Shown here one piece after another: positions 12,011 to 23,359 of a DNA stretch of 64,000 nt. This stretch comes from Chrysaora quinquecirrha. Its lineage: Eukaryota; Cnidaria; Scyphozoa; Semaeostomeae; Pelagiidae. The stretch spans positions 283,977-347,976 of the forward strand of contig JACTAT010000230.1 in assembly GCA_014526335.1 (NCBI GenBank). Direction: 5' to 3'. The notes under the pieces were generated by a model that ran no database searches, was not told the DNA's origin, and worked only from the letters and a program-made list of their open reading frames with translations. Both the position numbers and the translations under genes were made by a program. Within the stretch, counting starts at the first letter, position 1; every line of letters starts with the position of its first letter.

Positions 12011-15000
12011 GCCCCCCCAAAAAACCCCTTTTTCCTTTTCCAAATTAAATTTTTTTTTAAAATTTTAAAGGGAAAAAGGGGGTTTGGAAAAAAAGGGGGG
12101 CGGTTTTTTTTAAAAAAATTTTAAAAAAAAAAAACCCCAAAAAAAATTCTCCCCCAAAAAAAGAAAATTTTGGGTAAAGGGGGAAAAAAATTTTTTTGGG
12201 GGAAAAAAATTTTTCCCAAAATTTTTGGCCAATTTTTAATTTTTGGAAAATTTTTGGGCCCTTTGGGCCGGTTTAAAAAAAAAGGGGAAATTAAAAGAAA
12301 ATTTTTTTAAAAAAAAAAAAAAAATTTTTTTTTAAAACCTTTTAAGGGAAAAAAAAGGAGAAAAAAAAAAAAATTTAAAAAAAAAAAAAATTTAAGGAAA
12401 ATCCAAAATTTAAAAAAATTTTTTTTTTAAAAAAAAAAAAAAAATTTTTTTGGGGGTTTTTTTGGGTTAAATTTTAAAATTTTTAAATTTAAAAAAATTT
12501 TTTTTTGGGGGGTTTTTGGTTTAAAAAATTGGGCCCCCCAAAAAAAAAAAATTGGAAAAAAAAAATTTTTTTGAAAAAAAAAAAAGGGGGAAAAAAAAAA
12601 GTTTAAAAAAAAAAAATTTTTTTTAAATTCCAAAAGGAAAAAAAATTTCCCCAAAAAAAATTTTAAAAGGGGGGAAAAATTAAAAAAAAATTTTTTTAAA
12701 TTTTAAGGGTTTTTTAATTAAAAATTCCCAAAAAAAAAAACCCTTTTTTAAAAAATTGGGTTTTAAAAAGGGGTTAAAAATTTTTAAAGGGGGAAAAAAA
12801 TTTAAACCCAAAAAAAAAAAAATTTTTGGGGAAAAAAAAGGAACCCTTTTTTGAAAAAAGGGGAAAATTTTTTTTTCCAAAAACTTTTTCCTTTAAAAAA
12901 TAAAATTTTTGGGAAACCCAAAAACGGGGCCCCAAAAATTTTTTTTAAAAATTTTAAAAAAAAATTTTTTTTTTTAAAAAAACCCTTTAAAAAGGGGTTT
13001 TTTTTTTTTTTTTAAAATTAAACCAAAAAATTTAAAAAAAAAAATTTTTTTAAAAAAAAATTTTGGGTTTTTTTAAAAAATGGCAAAATTTTAAAAAAAC
13101 CTTTCTTTTTTTTTTCCCCCGGGAAAAAAAAAAGGGGGGGGGGGTTTTTAAAAAAAAAAAAAAACCAAAGGGGTTTTAAAATTTTTTTTTTTTTGGGGGA
13201 ATTAGGGTTTTCCCTTTTTTAAAAAATTTTTTGGGGGAAAAAAAAACCCCAATTTTCCCTTTTAAAAAAAGGGGGAAATTTTAAATTTTTCAAAAACCCA
13301 AAATGGGTTTTTTTTTTTTCCCCTTTTTTCCCCCCAAAAAGGGGTTTTTTTTTAAAAAAAAAAATTTTCTTTTTTTTCCCTTTTTTTTAAAAATTTTTTG
13401 GGGAAAAAATTTTAATTTTCCCCAAATTTTTAAAAACCCAAATTTTTTTTAAAAAAATTTTTAAAAAAAAATTAAAACAATTTTAAAATTTTAAAAAACC
13501 CAAATTTTTTTAAAAAAAAAAAAATTTTTTTTTTTAAAACCAAAAAAAAACCCCCAAAAAGGGTTTTTTTTAATTTCCCCTTTTTTCCCCCTTTTTTGGG
13601 AAAAAAAAACCCCCCCTTTGGGGTTTTTTTTTTAAAAAAAAATTTTTTCGGGTTTTCCCCCAAAAAAAAATTTTTTGGGGGGTTTTTTTTTTTTAAAAAA
13701 AAAAATTTAAATTTTTTTTTTTGGGGAAGGGGAATTTTCGGGAAAAATTTTTTAAAAAAATTTTTTTTTTAAAACCCCGGGGGGGGGTTTTTTCAAAATT
13801 TTAAAATTTTTTTTAAAAAAGGAATTTTCTTTTTTTTCCCCCCTTTTGGGTTTTTTCCCCCTTTTTTCCCCTTAAAAAAATTTTAAAAAAAAAAAATTTT
13901 TTTTTTTTTGGTTTTTGGGGGGAAAAAAGGTTCCCCAAAAATTTGGGGGAAAAAAAAAATTTTTTTTTTTTGGGGAACCCCGGGGAAAAAAAAAAAAAAA
14001 AAAATTTTTAAAACCCAAAAATTTTGGGAAAAAAAGGGAAGTTTAAAAACCGGGCAAAAAAATTTTTTTTTAATTTAAAAAAAAAATTTTTTTAAAAAAA
14101 AAAAAAACCCCCCTTGGAAATTTAAAAAATTTTGGGCCCCCTTTTTTTAAAAAAAAGGGTTTAAAAACCTGGAAAAGGGGGGGTTTTTTTTTTTTTGGGG
14201 GGAAAAAAACCCCCTTTTTTTTTTGAAAGGGAAACTTTTGGGGGGAAAAAGGAAAAAGTTTAAAAGGGAAAATTTTGGGAAAGGTTTTAAATTTTTTTTT
14301 TTAAAAAAATTTTTTGGTTTTGGGCCCCCGGGGGAAAGGAAAAGGGGGAAGGGTTTTTAAAAAAAAAATTTTTTTTAAAAAAAAAAACCCTTTTTTTGGG
14401 GAAAAAATTTTTTTAAAATTTTAAAAAAAAGTTTTTTTAAAGGACTTTTTTCCCCCAAAAAAATTTTTTTGGGGTTTTAAGGGAAAAACCCTTTGGAAAA
14501 AAACCTTTGGGGGGGAAAAAAGGGAAAAAAATTTTTGGGGAAAAAAAAAAAAAAAAACCGGAAAATTTTTTTTTTAAAAGGGGAAAAAATTTAATTTTGA
14601 AAAAAATTTAAAATTTTTTTTTTTTTTTTTTGGGTTTAAAGGGGTTTTTTTTTTTTTAAAAAAAAAAAAACCCCAAAAAAATTTAAAAAATTTTAAACCA
14701 AATTTTGGGAAACCAAAAAAAAAAAAGTTTAAACAAAAGGGGCCAAAAAAAATTTCCCCAAAAAAAATTTAAAACTTAAAAAAAACCCCCCAAAAAAAAA
14801 ATTTTTGGAAATTTTAAAAAAAAAGGGGTTTTTGGGAAAAATTTAAAAAGGGGGAAAAAAAAATTTTTTTTTTTTTAAAAAAAAAACCCCCGGTTAAAAA
14901 AGGGGGGAAAACCCCGGGTTTAAGAATTAAAAAAGGGAAAAATTTTCGGAAAGGGAAAGAAAAATTTTTCCCAAAAAAACCCCTTTAAAAAGGGGGAAAA

Positions 15001-16010
15001 TTTTTGGGCAAAAACCTTTTTAAAAGGGGAAAAAAATTTTAAAAAATTTGGAAAAATTTTTTTTAAAGGTTTTTTTTTTTTTTTTTATGGTTTTAAAAAA
15101 TTTTTTTTCCCCGGGGGAAAAAATTTTTAAAAGAAACCGGGGGTAAAATTTTTTTTAAAAAAGAAAAAAAGGGGAAAATTTTGGGAAAAAAAATTTTTTT
15201 AAAAGGGCCCAAATTTCGGGGGAAAATTTTTTTTTTTTCCCAAAAAAAAAAAAATTTTCAAAAAAAATTTTTTTTTTAAAATTGGGGTTGGAAAAGGGGA
15301 AAAAAAGGGGGAATTTAAAAAGGGAAAGGGGGGGGGGCCCCAAAAATTTTTTTTTTCAAAAAAGGAAGAAAAAAATAAAAGGGGGTTAAAAGGTTTTTAA
15401 AAAATTTTTAAAAATTTAAATTGGGAAAAAAAAAAAAAGGGTTTTTTTTTTTTTAAATTTTTTAAAAAAAAGGGGGTTTTTTTAAAAAAAAAAAATTCCG
15501 GGCCCAAAAAACCCCCCAAAAGAAAAGGGGGTTTTTTAAAAAAAAAACCCCCGGGCCCCCTTTTTTTTAAAAAAAATTTTAAAAAAATTTTAAAACCCCC
15601 CTTTTGGGGGGTTTTTTTTAAAAAAAATTTTCCCCAAAAAATTTTTTTTCCCAAAGAAAAAAAAAAATTTTTTTTTGGGGAAAAAAAAAAAAGGGGGGAA
15701 AAAAACCCCCCTTTTTTTTAAAATTCCCGTTAATTTTTCCCGGGGTTAAAGGGTTTTTTTTTTCCCCCCCAAAAAAATTTTTTAAAGAAACCCCCTTTTA
15801 AAAAAAAAAGGAAAAAAAAAATTTAAAAGGAAATTTAAAAAACTTTCCTTTTAAATTTCCCCGGGGTTTTTTAACCCGGGTTTGGGGTTTTTGAAAAAAA
15901 CCCCCGGAAAAAAACAAAAAAAAATTTCCCCCTTTTTTTTTTTTTTTTAATTTTTTGGGTTTTTTTTTTTTTTTTTTTTCCCCAAAATTTTTTTTATTTT
16001 TTTTTTTTAT
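12011..16010. other. homopolymer-stretched, probably artefactual sequence
   Basis: For about 4 kb nearly every base occurs in runs of 3-20 identical bases (A and T mostly, also G and C). Ordinary sequence lies on both sides, and the change is abrupt near 12011 and 16010. Its open frames encode only runs of Lys, Phe, Gly, Pro and Asn, as homopolymer runs must. No repeat unit, codon structure or splice sites can be read. I know of no natural DNA with this texture. It fits a failed base-calling, consensus or polishing step. No gene should be called here. Confidence 0.85.
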
Positions 16011-16801
16011 TTCTCGCTCTTCGTTACTTTTGCCAAAAACTCCGTTCCCCTCAAATTTGGTGACGGACAACTTGCCTGGGGTGTCAAATCCCCACACCCC
16101 CTGAAGCTACGGCAGTAGTAACCTATTATCACCCAAGTAGTCACTCTTCCCTTCCTCTAAAATCAACTAAGAAACCCGAGTGCAAAGGAAGATCGCTATC
16201 CGAGAGGAATAGTGACTAATGGGTAATTTCCACTTCACTTTTACACCCCGGCGAACTGACTCTACACATGCGTTTTGGACGTATGCATGTAGGCCTGTGT
16301 GGATAACACATAAAACCCCAATAGGAGTGATCTTCGTAAAAGTGAAGTGGAAAGCGCCTATATAGTCGAGAGAAAACGTCGCTGAGGGAGGAGAGGTGAG
16401 GGGCACGCATGTGACTAGCAAAACCTCGGGGGGGGGTAAGAGACAGCGTTACCTGCGTTATTTTGAGATTTTAGAGCGTCCTCTTGGGTGAGAATAGCGT
16501 TTACTATTAGAGGATATACGTAAGATATTTTTATACACTTCGTGCAAGTGTTTGCAAGTCGCAAGTGTGACGGAATGGCAAAACATATTTTTGTTCCTTT
16601 TCAACTTGTCTAATCCCAATCTGTCTGGACCGGTGGGAACTCTCAACTAGATTGTATGCGGTTGTGTTGCCGTGATTTTATTGAATTGTCAATCCAATTC
16701 TGAACCACTGTCTCATTCTAAGCCTGGATGGCATTCGGTGTTTTGTCTTTTATTTATTTCCGCCGCAAATAAAAAGAATCAAGAGAACCAAGAAAGAGAG
16801 G
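16011..16801. other. upstream region of RABIF
   Basis: Ordinary sequence resumes here. Besides the inverted repeat at 16227-16353 I see no gene. The last ~150 bases before 16802 are the presumed promoter and 5' UTR of RABIF. Confidence 0.4.
16227..16353. repeat. 18-bp perfect inverted repeat, MITE-like
   Basis: The 18 bases at 16227-16244 are the exact reverse complement of 16336-16353, with 91 bases between them. It could be a small MITE or a structured element upstream of RABIF. No target-site duplication is obvious. Confidence 0.6.
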
Positions 16802-17859
16802 ATGGCAGAGTTGAACTCAAATGAAGTGAAACAGGAAGAAAATTACGACCACCTGTATGATAAAGAATCTTTTCAAAACCTTCAGTCAATTCACTGTGAG
16901 GCTTGTGGCTTAAAAATTGTGAAGGAGTTAACAGCAAGCTTTAAAACTGACTTGAAGGTAGTCTATCTCTCAATATAAAGGACATTTTCCCAGGTATGAG
17001 GGACAACATGGTCCTCAGGGCGAATGGGCCTCTTCACTAAGCTGGTATTGGCCCTTGTCTATTCTCATTTTTATTGACTCTTTCAAACTATAGAGTTATA
17101 TAGTGACCTCACATTATATTGGCAAATTTGGCCTAAGATTTTGAGGCTGGTAACAGGGCCCAAATCGATTTGATGGTTCAGATGGATTTGTGGAAATTTG
17201 ATTTGGGGCCTTGTGATGAGGTTGGGGAGGGGTAGGCCTACTGGACTAATTTTCAGATAGGGAGGTGCCGCTCAAGAAACAAAATGCCTATAAATAAGCT
17301 ATTGTCTCTTAATAATGAAGAATTAACTGCTTCTATTGTGCAGGAGGAAGAATCATTGCCGTGACAAACTAGCATTCAAATTTAAAGCAGTTGAATAGGC
17401 TATTTTAAATGGTCATTCCATTCTTTCCCTGTTAAAGCCAACAAATCATTGTGTTTGGCCGGCCAAGCCTGTTGCCTGTGTTACAAACCTCTGCTAATTT
17501 TCTTAATCCCTATCGCTGAACATTATTATTGATCCACGCAATCCCACGGTAGAACTAATTTCTATTTCTTAAACATTTGACTTTCTATTTCTTAAACATT
17601 TCTATTTCTTAAACGTTTTACTTTTTTGCAGTTCGATTTGAAATTGATGAAAAACAAAGAAGGCTTGTCAACTGAAGAAATTAGCAGATTCTGGTGTTTA
17701 AAAAATATGTTGGATTTTGAGAATGTTGGCTTCTCAAATACTTTAAATAATATAAAATATCTTTGCTGTGCAGACTGCGAAATTGGACCAATAGGATTTC
17801 ATGATTTGAATGATAAGGATAAATTTTATGTTGCAGTAGATAGAGTTGTTTACAAATAA
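16802..17859 (+). CDS. RABIF: RABIF/MSS4, Rab-interacting zinc protein
   Basis: Two exons, 16802-16957 and 17632-17859, join in phase 0 to give 127 residues (human is 123). MSS4 binds nucleotide-free exocytic Rab GTPases and acts as a holdase-like chaperone or weak exchange factor. The zinc-site cysteines are present as C32-E-A-C35 and C98-A-D-C101. The C-terminal block (FENVGF, NIKYLCCADCEIGPIG, FYVAVDRV) is the family signature and nearly matches vertebrate MSS4. The N-terminal half is diverged, as in other invertebrates. The start ATG gives the expected length. Donor (AAG|GTAGTC) and acceptor (TTTTTTGCAG) are good. A single-copy housekeeping gene, it sits just after the corrupted block and looks intact. 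Confidence 0.93.
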
Positions 17860-17998
17860 TATTTTTCAGAAAAAAATTTCAATTTTTTGTTGCTTAAAAT
17901 TGTTTTGAGCCACTCCCGCTTGACATCTGTTGCCTGTCAACCAATCAATTTATGGTACACATGACAGATAATTTCCAAAGAATTATCTTTGATTTTGA

Positions 17999-18178
17999 TG
18001 GTATAATGATCCCTGTTATGATCTGGATTTTGAGGAGCCATGGTATTGTCATATTGATCAGAATAAGAACACAATGTCTGATCAAGAGGAAAAAATCATT
18101 GTTAAAATCGGCGGATTCACGTGTAAAAAGAAAGTAGCTTTATTACAAGTAAAAGGTTTGGCTCCTTTTAGAGAATAA
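17999..18178 (+). other. unassigned 59-codon open frame in the RABIF 3' region
   Basis: The frame opens after TGA at 17996 and runs to TAA at 18176, which overlaps an AATAAA (18174-18179). The product is hydrophilic and protein-like (e.g. YDLDFEEPWYCHIDQNK, then SDQEEKIIVKIGGFTCKKK) rather than low complexity. It has an internal ATG at 18078 but no clear acceptor upstream. It may be a pseudo-exon, a terminal exon of an unrecognised gene, or chance. The AATAAA is a plausible RABIF polyadenylation signal. Confidence 0.3.
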
Positions 18179-18179
18179 A

Positions 18180-19190
18180 CAACTATATTTCACCTTCACC
18201 TAACGAAATGTTTATCAACATCTATCTACCATGTTAATGAAGTAACAATGTACTAACACTGTATATTTCCACATTGTGCTATAACCAATGAGGAGCTCCG
18301 CATGAATTTCTATGTATTTCCTAAATCGTTTTTCGGAAAAACCGAGCCCATTCAAAACGAAAACTGTTGAAAAAGTCAGCCCGAAGTCGTCGTGTACCAA
18401 GGCTAATTCTTAATCTCTCAATATTAATCAAAATAAACCAAATTATTTATTGTTAGATTTATAATTTTGTGGCATGTCATCAGCAATTGCAAAAAAGCTG
18501 TCCTAAAATGGCAACCGCCATTGAATAGGAGTCGCTAAAAAGACTTGCCAAAGAATAGAAGAAAGAACGAAAGCAGATTCAAAAAAGATAGACCAGTGTC
18601 AAGTCAAGATTAAAGGTACCCCTTAGCTTTGTTTGAAGAATGAGATCACGCCTAGGAGATTGCAATGAACAGAATAGAGTTGCAGCAAATTTCGGCCCTG
18701 TTCTCGCATTTTTAACCTGATTCTAACTGAATCCAAATCCAGCTGTACCCCCTCGACACATCTGATTCCTACCAGATCCGACTTCGTTCCCTAGCCGCCT
18801 AACCATCCTTGTTTTCTCCTGTTAGCAATAATTGCCACTGATTCCCGCTTTATATACATGTTTCCTCGTGCGTGTTCGCACTTATTCCCCTCCGTTCCCG
18901 GACGTTCCGCAGAAAACCACTGTTTCCCGCTCATTCCCGATCGTTCCTGACTTCATTCTTTGTTCCAGCTTTTAGAGATACATGGACAAATTGCTTTTAC
19001 GCAAGTGGCTTGCAATTGAGTGGTAAACAACTTTGGTAGAACAAAGGAGCACAATTGGTTGAGTTCAACTAACAATATTTGTCCGCAATGAAACCAAGCA
19101 CTTCCAAATCAAGAGCAAATCGAAATTTTGACCACATTGCAGGACCAAAAACATTTAGAATAATACGGCTTGCACTTTTTGGGCAGAAAA
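18180..19190. other. intergenic, degenerate GTTCCC-rich stretch
   Basis: No gene seen. Around 18870-18955 there are several TTCCC/GTTCC motifs. They are the reverse complement of the GGGAAC runs at 19203-19255, so the two may be halves of one inverted repeat element. Confidence 0.4.
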
Positions 19191-19830
19191 GGCTTCGTTT
19201 AAAAAGGAACGGGGAATGGGGGAACGGGAACAGGGGAACGGGGGAATTGGGGAATCTCTAAAAAGGGGAACAAGGAAATGGCACATCCTACCAAAAAATC
19301 GTTTACACCAATGAAAAGAGCTTTATTGAAAACACGAAAAATATGTAACTTAGAAACTTTTTCTCTGCTTTGCTTAGAAATAACACGGTTTCAAAAACAC
19401 TTTTCTCAAAATCTCTAAAAGGGGGAACATAAAGGCCGCATATGCTATGAAAAATCTTAACCCACCAGAGGTTAGGGCTTCTCTTCATTAGCTAATATCT
19501 GTTGTAAAAGTGTAGGTGAAATCTAATAATTACGATAAATCACGAAATAAAAGAATCTCTAAAAGGGGGAATCACTTTTCCAAAATCTCGAAAAAGGGGA
19601 ATCACTTTTTCAAAATCTCTAAAAGGGGGAACGTAAAAACTACACAACGCAGAGCACTGAAAAATGTATCATTCGAGAGCTTTTGGCAGCATGTTTCAAA
19701 TATTTCAAAAGTGTTGAATTTACAGTAAACTAAGGGGAATAAATCGCTTATAAAACCGATGAAATAAACATTCCGTGTTATCAATGAGACATAATGAAAA
19801 ATACTTCTGACATTCACAGCTAATGGAAAC
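19190..19830 (+). repeat. TCTAAAAAGGGGAA-type interspersed repeat, copy A
   Basis: The repeat starts with a GGGGAAC-rich microsatellite-like block (19203-19255). The motif TCT(C)TAAAAAGGGGAA then recurs near 19254, 19413, 19555, 19588 and 19617. The remaining sequence aligns, as a diverged inverted copy, with the reverse complement of 40330-41032, including the shared stretch CAGTAAACTAAGGGGAATAA at the distal edge. Non-coding. Confidence 0.7.
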
Positions 19831-19968
19831 CAATTACCGTATTAAGACCTGGCTTCGCTGTAGACAAGCATCAAATGACAGTAATTTTGTATTATGTCTG
19901 GGCATGGATGAACTCTTTCAGCACTGTGGAATTTAGGGATGTTTTCGGAATAAATGTATGCATGAAAT

Positions 19969-20190
19969 CTATGACAAAAGTAGCCGTTTCATTAACTTTG
20001 ATGTTGCTGCTACCTTGTCTATAATTTGATCAGATGTTATGAGGTGCATATAGTCGTGCTGTACATTCATCAGGATCGAGCTCTCAAGGTTTTCTTGCGT
20101 CATTCTTGCTCGCAATCTGGTCTTTATCATTTCAACTTTGAAAAGACCCTCTCGCATTCCACTGGCGTTACTGCAAGAGTTAGCAAATAA
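19969..20190 (-). pseudogene. hAT-type transposase C-terminal (dimerisation) fragment
   Basis: On the minus strand the block reads LTLAVTPVECERVFSKLK, then after a frameshift near 20125 IKTRLRARMTQENLESSIL. This is the family's conserved order (LP-V-x-x-x-ERxFS-x-LK-IK-xxLR-xx-Mxxx-L) for the C-terminal dimerisation region of hAT transposases and hAT-derived proteins. Only this terminal piece is present. An AG at about 20177 could be a splice acceptor. Probably a relic; the upstream part is not in the adjacent satellite. Confidence 0.65.
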
Positions 20191-20324
20191 AACAAACCAA
20201 CAAAGACCTGAACATTTATGAATCTTCTCAGAAATTATCTATAAAATCTGATGTTACAAATGATAAAAGCTTAAATACAAAAACAAAAAAATCTACAATT
20301 AGAGGGGCCCACCAAAAACATTTT

Positions 20325-23127
20325 TCGGGGCCTACCGTATACTTGAACTCCTATATCATACACCTCTATGTAAGGTTTCAAGGGTTTCAAGCTTTCAAGG
20401 CCCTCCAGTGTATATACGTATACTTGAACTCCTATATCACACACCTCTATCCTAGGTTTCAAGGGTTTCAAGGTTTCAAGGCCCCCTAGTGTATATACAT
20501 ATACTTGTACTCCTATATCACACACCTCTATCTAAGGTTTCAAGGGTTTCAAGGTTTCAAGGCCCTCTAGTGTATATACGTATTCTTGTACTCCTATATC
20601 ACACACCTCTATCCTAGGTTTCAAGGGTTTCAAAGTTTCAAGGCCCCCTAGTGTATATACGTATACTTGTACTCCTATATCACACACCTCTATCTAAGGT
20701 TTAAAGGGTTTCAAGGTTTCAAGGCCCTCTAGTGTATATACGTATACTTGTACTCCTATATCACACACCTCTATCTAAGGTTTCAAGGGTTTCAAGGTTT
20801 CAAGGCCCCCTAGTGTATATACGTATACTTGTACTCCTATATCACACACCTCTATCTAAGGTTTCAAGGGTTTCAAGGTTTCAAGGCCCCCTAGTGTATA
20901 TACGTATACTTGTACTCCTATATCACACACCTTTATCCTAGGTTTCAAGGGTTTCAAAGTTTCAAGGCCCCCTAGTGTATATACGTATACTTGTACTCCT
21001 ATATCACACACCTCTATCTAAGGTTTAAAGGGTTTCAAGGTTTCAAGGCCCTCTAGTGTATATACGTATACTTGTACTCCTATATCACACACCTCTATCT
21101 AAGGTTTCAAGGGTTTCAAGGTTTCAAGGCCCCCTAGTGTATATACGTATACTTGTACTCCTATATCACACACCTCTATCTAAGGTTTCAAGGGTTTCAA
21201 GGTTTCAAGGCCCTCTAGTGTATATACGTATTCTTGTACTCCTATATCACACACCTCTATCCTAGGTTTCAAGGGTTTCAAAGTTTCAAGGCCCCCTAGT
21301 GTATATACGTATACTTGTACTCCTATATCACACACCTCTATCTAAGGTTTAAAGGGTTTCAAGGTTTCAAGGCCCTCTAGTGTATATACGTATACTTGTA
21401 CTCCTATATCACACACCTCTATCTAAGGTTTCAAGGGTTTCAAGGTTTCAAGGCCCCCTAGTGTATATACGTATACTTGTACTCCTATATCACACACCTC
21501 TATCTAAGGTTTCAAGGGTTTCAAGGTTTCAAGGCCCCCTAGTGTATATACGTATACTTGTACTCCTATATCACACACCTCTATCTAAGGTTTAAAGGGT
21601 TTCAAAGTTTCAAGGCCCCCTAGTGTATATACGTATACTTGTACTCCTATATCACACACCTCTATCTAAGGTTTAAAGGGTTTCAAGGTTTCAAGGCCCT
21701 CTAGTGTATATACGTATACTTGTACTCCTATATCACACACCTCTATCCTAGGTTTCAAGGGTTTCAAAGTTTCAAGGCCCCCTAGTGTATATACGTATAC
21801 TTGTACTCCTATATCACACACCTCTATCTAAGGTTTCAAGGGTTTCAAGGTTTCAAGGCCCCCTAGTGTATATACGTATACTTGTACTCCTATATCACAC
21901 ACCTCTATCTAAGGTTTAAAGGGTTTCAAAGTTTCAAGGCCCCCTAGTGTATATACGTATACTTGTACTCCTATATCACACACCTCTATCTAAGGTTTAA
22001 AGGGTTTCAAGGTTTCAAGGCCCTCTAGTGTATATACGTATACTTGTACTCCTATATCACACACCTCTATCCTAGGTTTCAAGGGTTTCAAAGTTTCAAG
22101 GCCCCCTAGTGTATATACGTATACTTGTACTCCTATATCACACACCTCTATCTAAGGTTTCAAGGGTTTCAAGGTTTCAAGGCCCCCTAGTGTATATACG
22201 TATACTTGTACTCCTATATCACACACCTCTATCTAAGGTTTAAAGGGTTTCAAAGTTTCAAGGCCCCCTAGTGTATATACGTATACTTGTACTCCTATAT
22301 CACACACCTCTATCTAAGGTTTAAAGGGTTTCAAGGTTTCAAGGCCCTCTAGTGTATATACGTATACTTGTACTCCTATATCACACACCTTTATCTAAGG
22401 TTTCGAGGTTTCAAGGCCCTCTAGTGTATATACGTATACTTGTACTCCTATATCCTACACCTCTATCTTAGGTTTCAAGGGTTTCAAGGTTTCAAGGCCC
22501 CCTAGTGTATATACGTATACTTGTACTCCTATATCACACACCTCTATCTAACGTTTCAAGGGTTTCAAGGCCCTCAAGTGTATATACGCGTACTTGAACT
22601 CCTATATCACACACCTCTATCCTAGGTTTCAAGGGTTCCAAGGTTTCAAGGCCCTCTAGTGTATATACGTATACTTGTACTCCTATATCACACACCTCTA
22701 TCTAAGGTTTCAAGGGTTTCAAGGCCCTCAAGTGTATATACGCGTACTTGAACTCCTATATCACACACCTCTATCCTAGGTTTCAAGGGTTTCAAGGTTT
22801 CAAGGCCCTCTAGTGTATATACGTATACTTGTACTCCTATATCACACACCTCTATCTAAGGTTTCAAGGGTTTCAAGGCCCTCAAGTGTATATACGCGTA
22901 CTTGAACTCCTATATCACACACCTCTATCTAAGGTTTCAAGGGTTTCAAGCTTTCAAGGCCCTCTAGTGTATATACGTATACTTGAACTCCTATACCATA
23001 CACCTCTATGTAAGGTTTCAAGGGTTTCAAGGTTTTAAAGCCCTCTAGTGTATAGACGTATACTTGTACTACTATGTCCTACACCACTATCTAAGGTTTC
23101 AAGGGTTTCAAGGTTTCAAGGCCATCT
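20325..23127. repeat. 81-bp minisatellite with 324-bp higher-order repeat
   Basis: About 34 tandem copies of an 81-bp unit combine TATACGTATACTTGTACTCC, a TATATCACACACC block and a (GGTTTCAAG) triplet. Four unit variants (CTAAGGTTTAAAG, two CTAAGGTTTCAAG types, CCTAGG...AAAGT) recur in fixed order, so blocks repeat at exactly 324 bp (for example 20732, 21056, 21380). The last ~600 bp, from about 22390, carry shortened units and CGCGTACTTGAAC variants. As 81 is a multiple of three, long frames stay open on both strands; these are not genes. Confidence 0.92.
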
Positions 23128-23359
23128 ACAATCCTCGCCAAAAAGGCTGGGACACTTCGAACTTTTGTAAAATTCTCGCTCTAAAAACGCATACCCCCCT
23201 CCCCCCGACTCAATGTTGGTGAAATCGATGTTGACAGTGGTCCCAACATTAAGTCGGGGGGAGGGGGGTCTTATTACCCAAATATGTTGTAATGGGACGG
23301 GGTTTTAAGGTAAAACATACTTATAATATACTGTCCCCAATATTTTTGACGAGGATTGT
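23128..23359. mobile_element. MITE copy 1 (232 bp) with TIRs and internal hairpin
   Basis: Terminal inverted repeats start ACAATCCTCG(C/T)C and pair imperfectly over about 27 bp. An internal hairpin with ~26-bp arms (23191-23268, C/T-rich against G/A-rich) occupies the centre. No coding capacity. It abuts the end of the 81-bp minisatellite. The same element recurs at 26159 and, 5'-truncated, at 28436. Confidence 0.82.

Noticed and set aside
12427..16097. Several 60-99-codon minus-strand frames of Lys, Phe, Gly and Pro runs
   Set aside because: They are by-products of the homopolymer-stretched block, not proteins.
20271..23038. Repeated 69-84-codon frames with a 27-residue period
   Set aside because: They follow from an 81-bp unit without stops and are open on both strands. 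No start context and no conserved product.
20325..23127. Tandem array with CRISPR-like regularity
   Set aside because: Units are contiguous with no unique spacers, and the setting is eukaryotic. It is a minisatellite.
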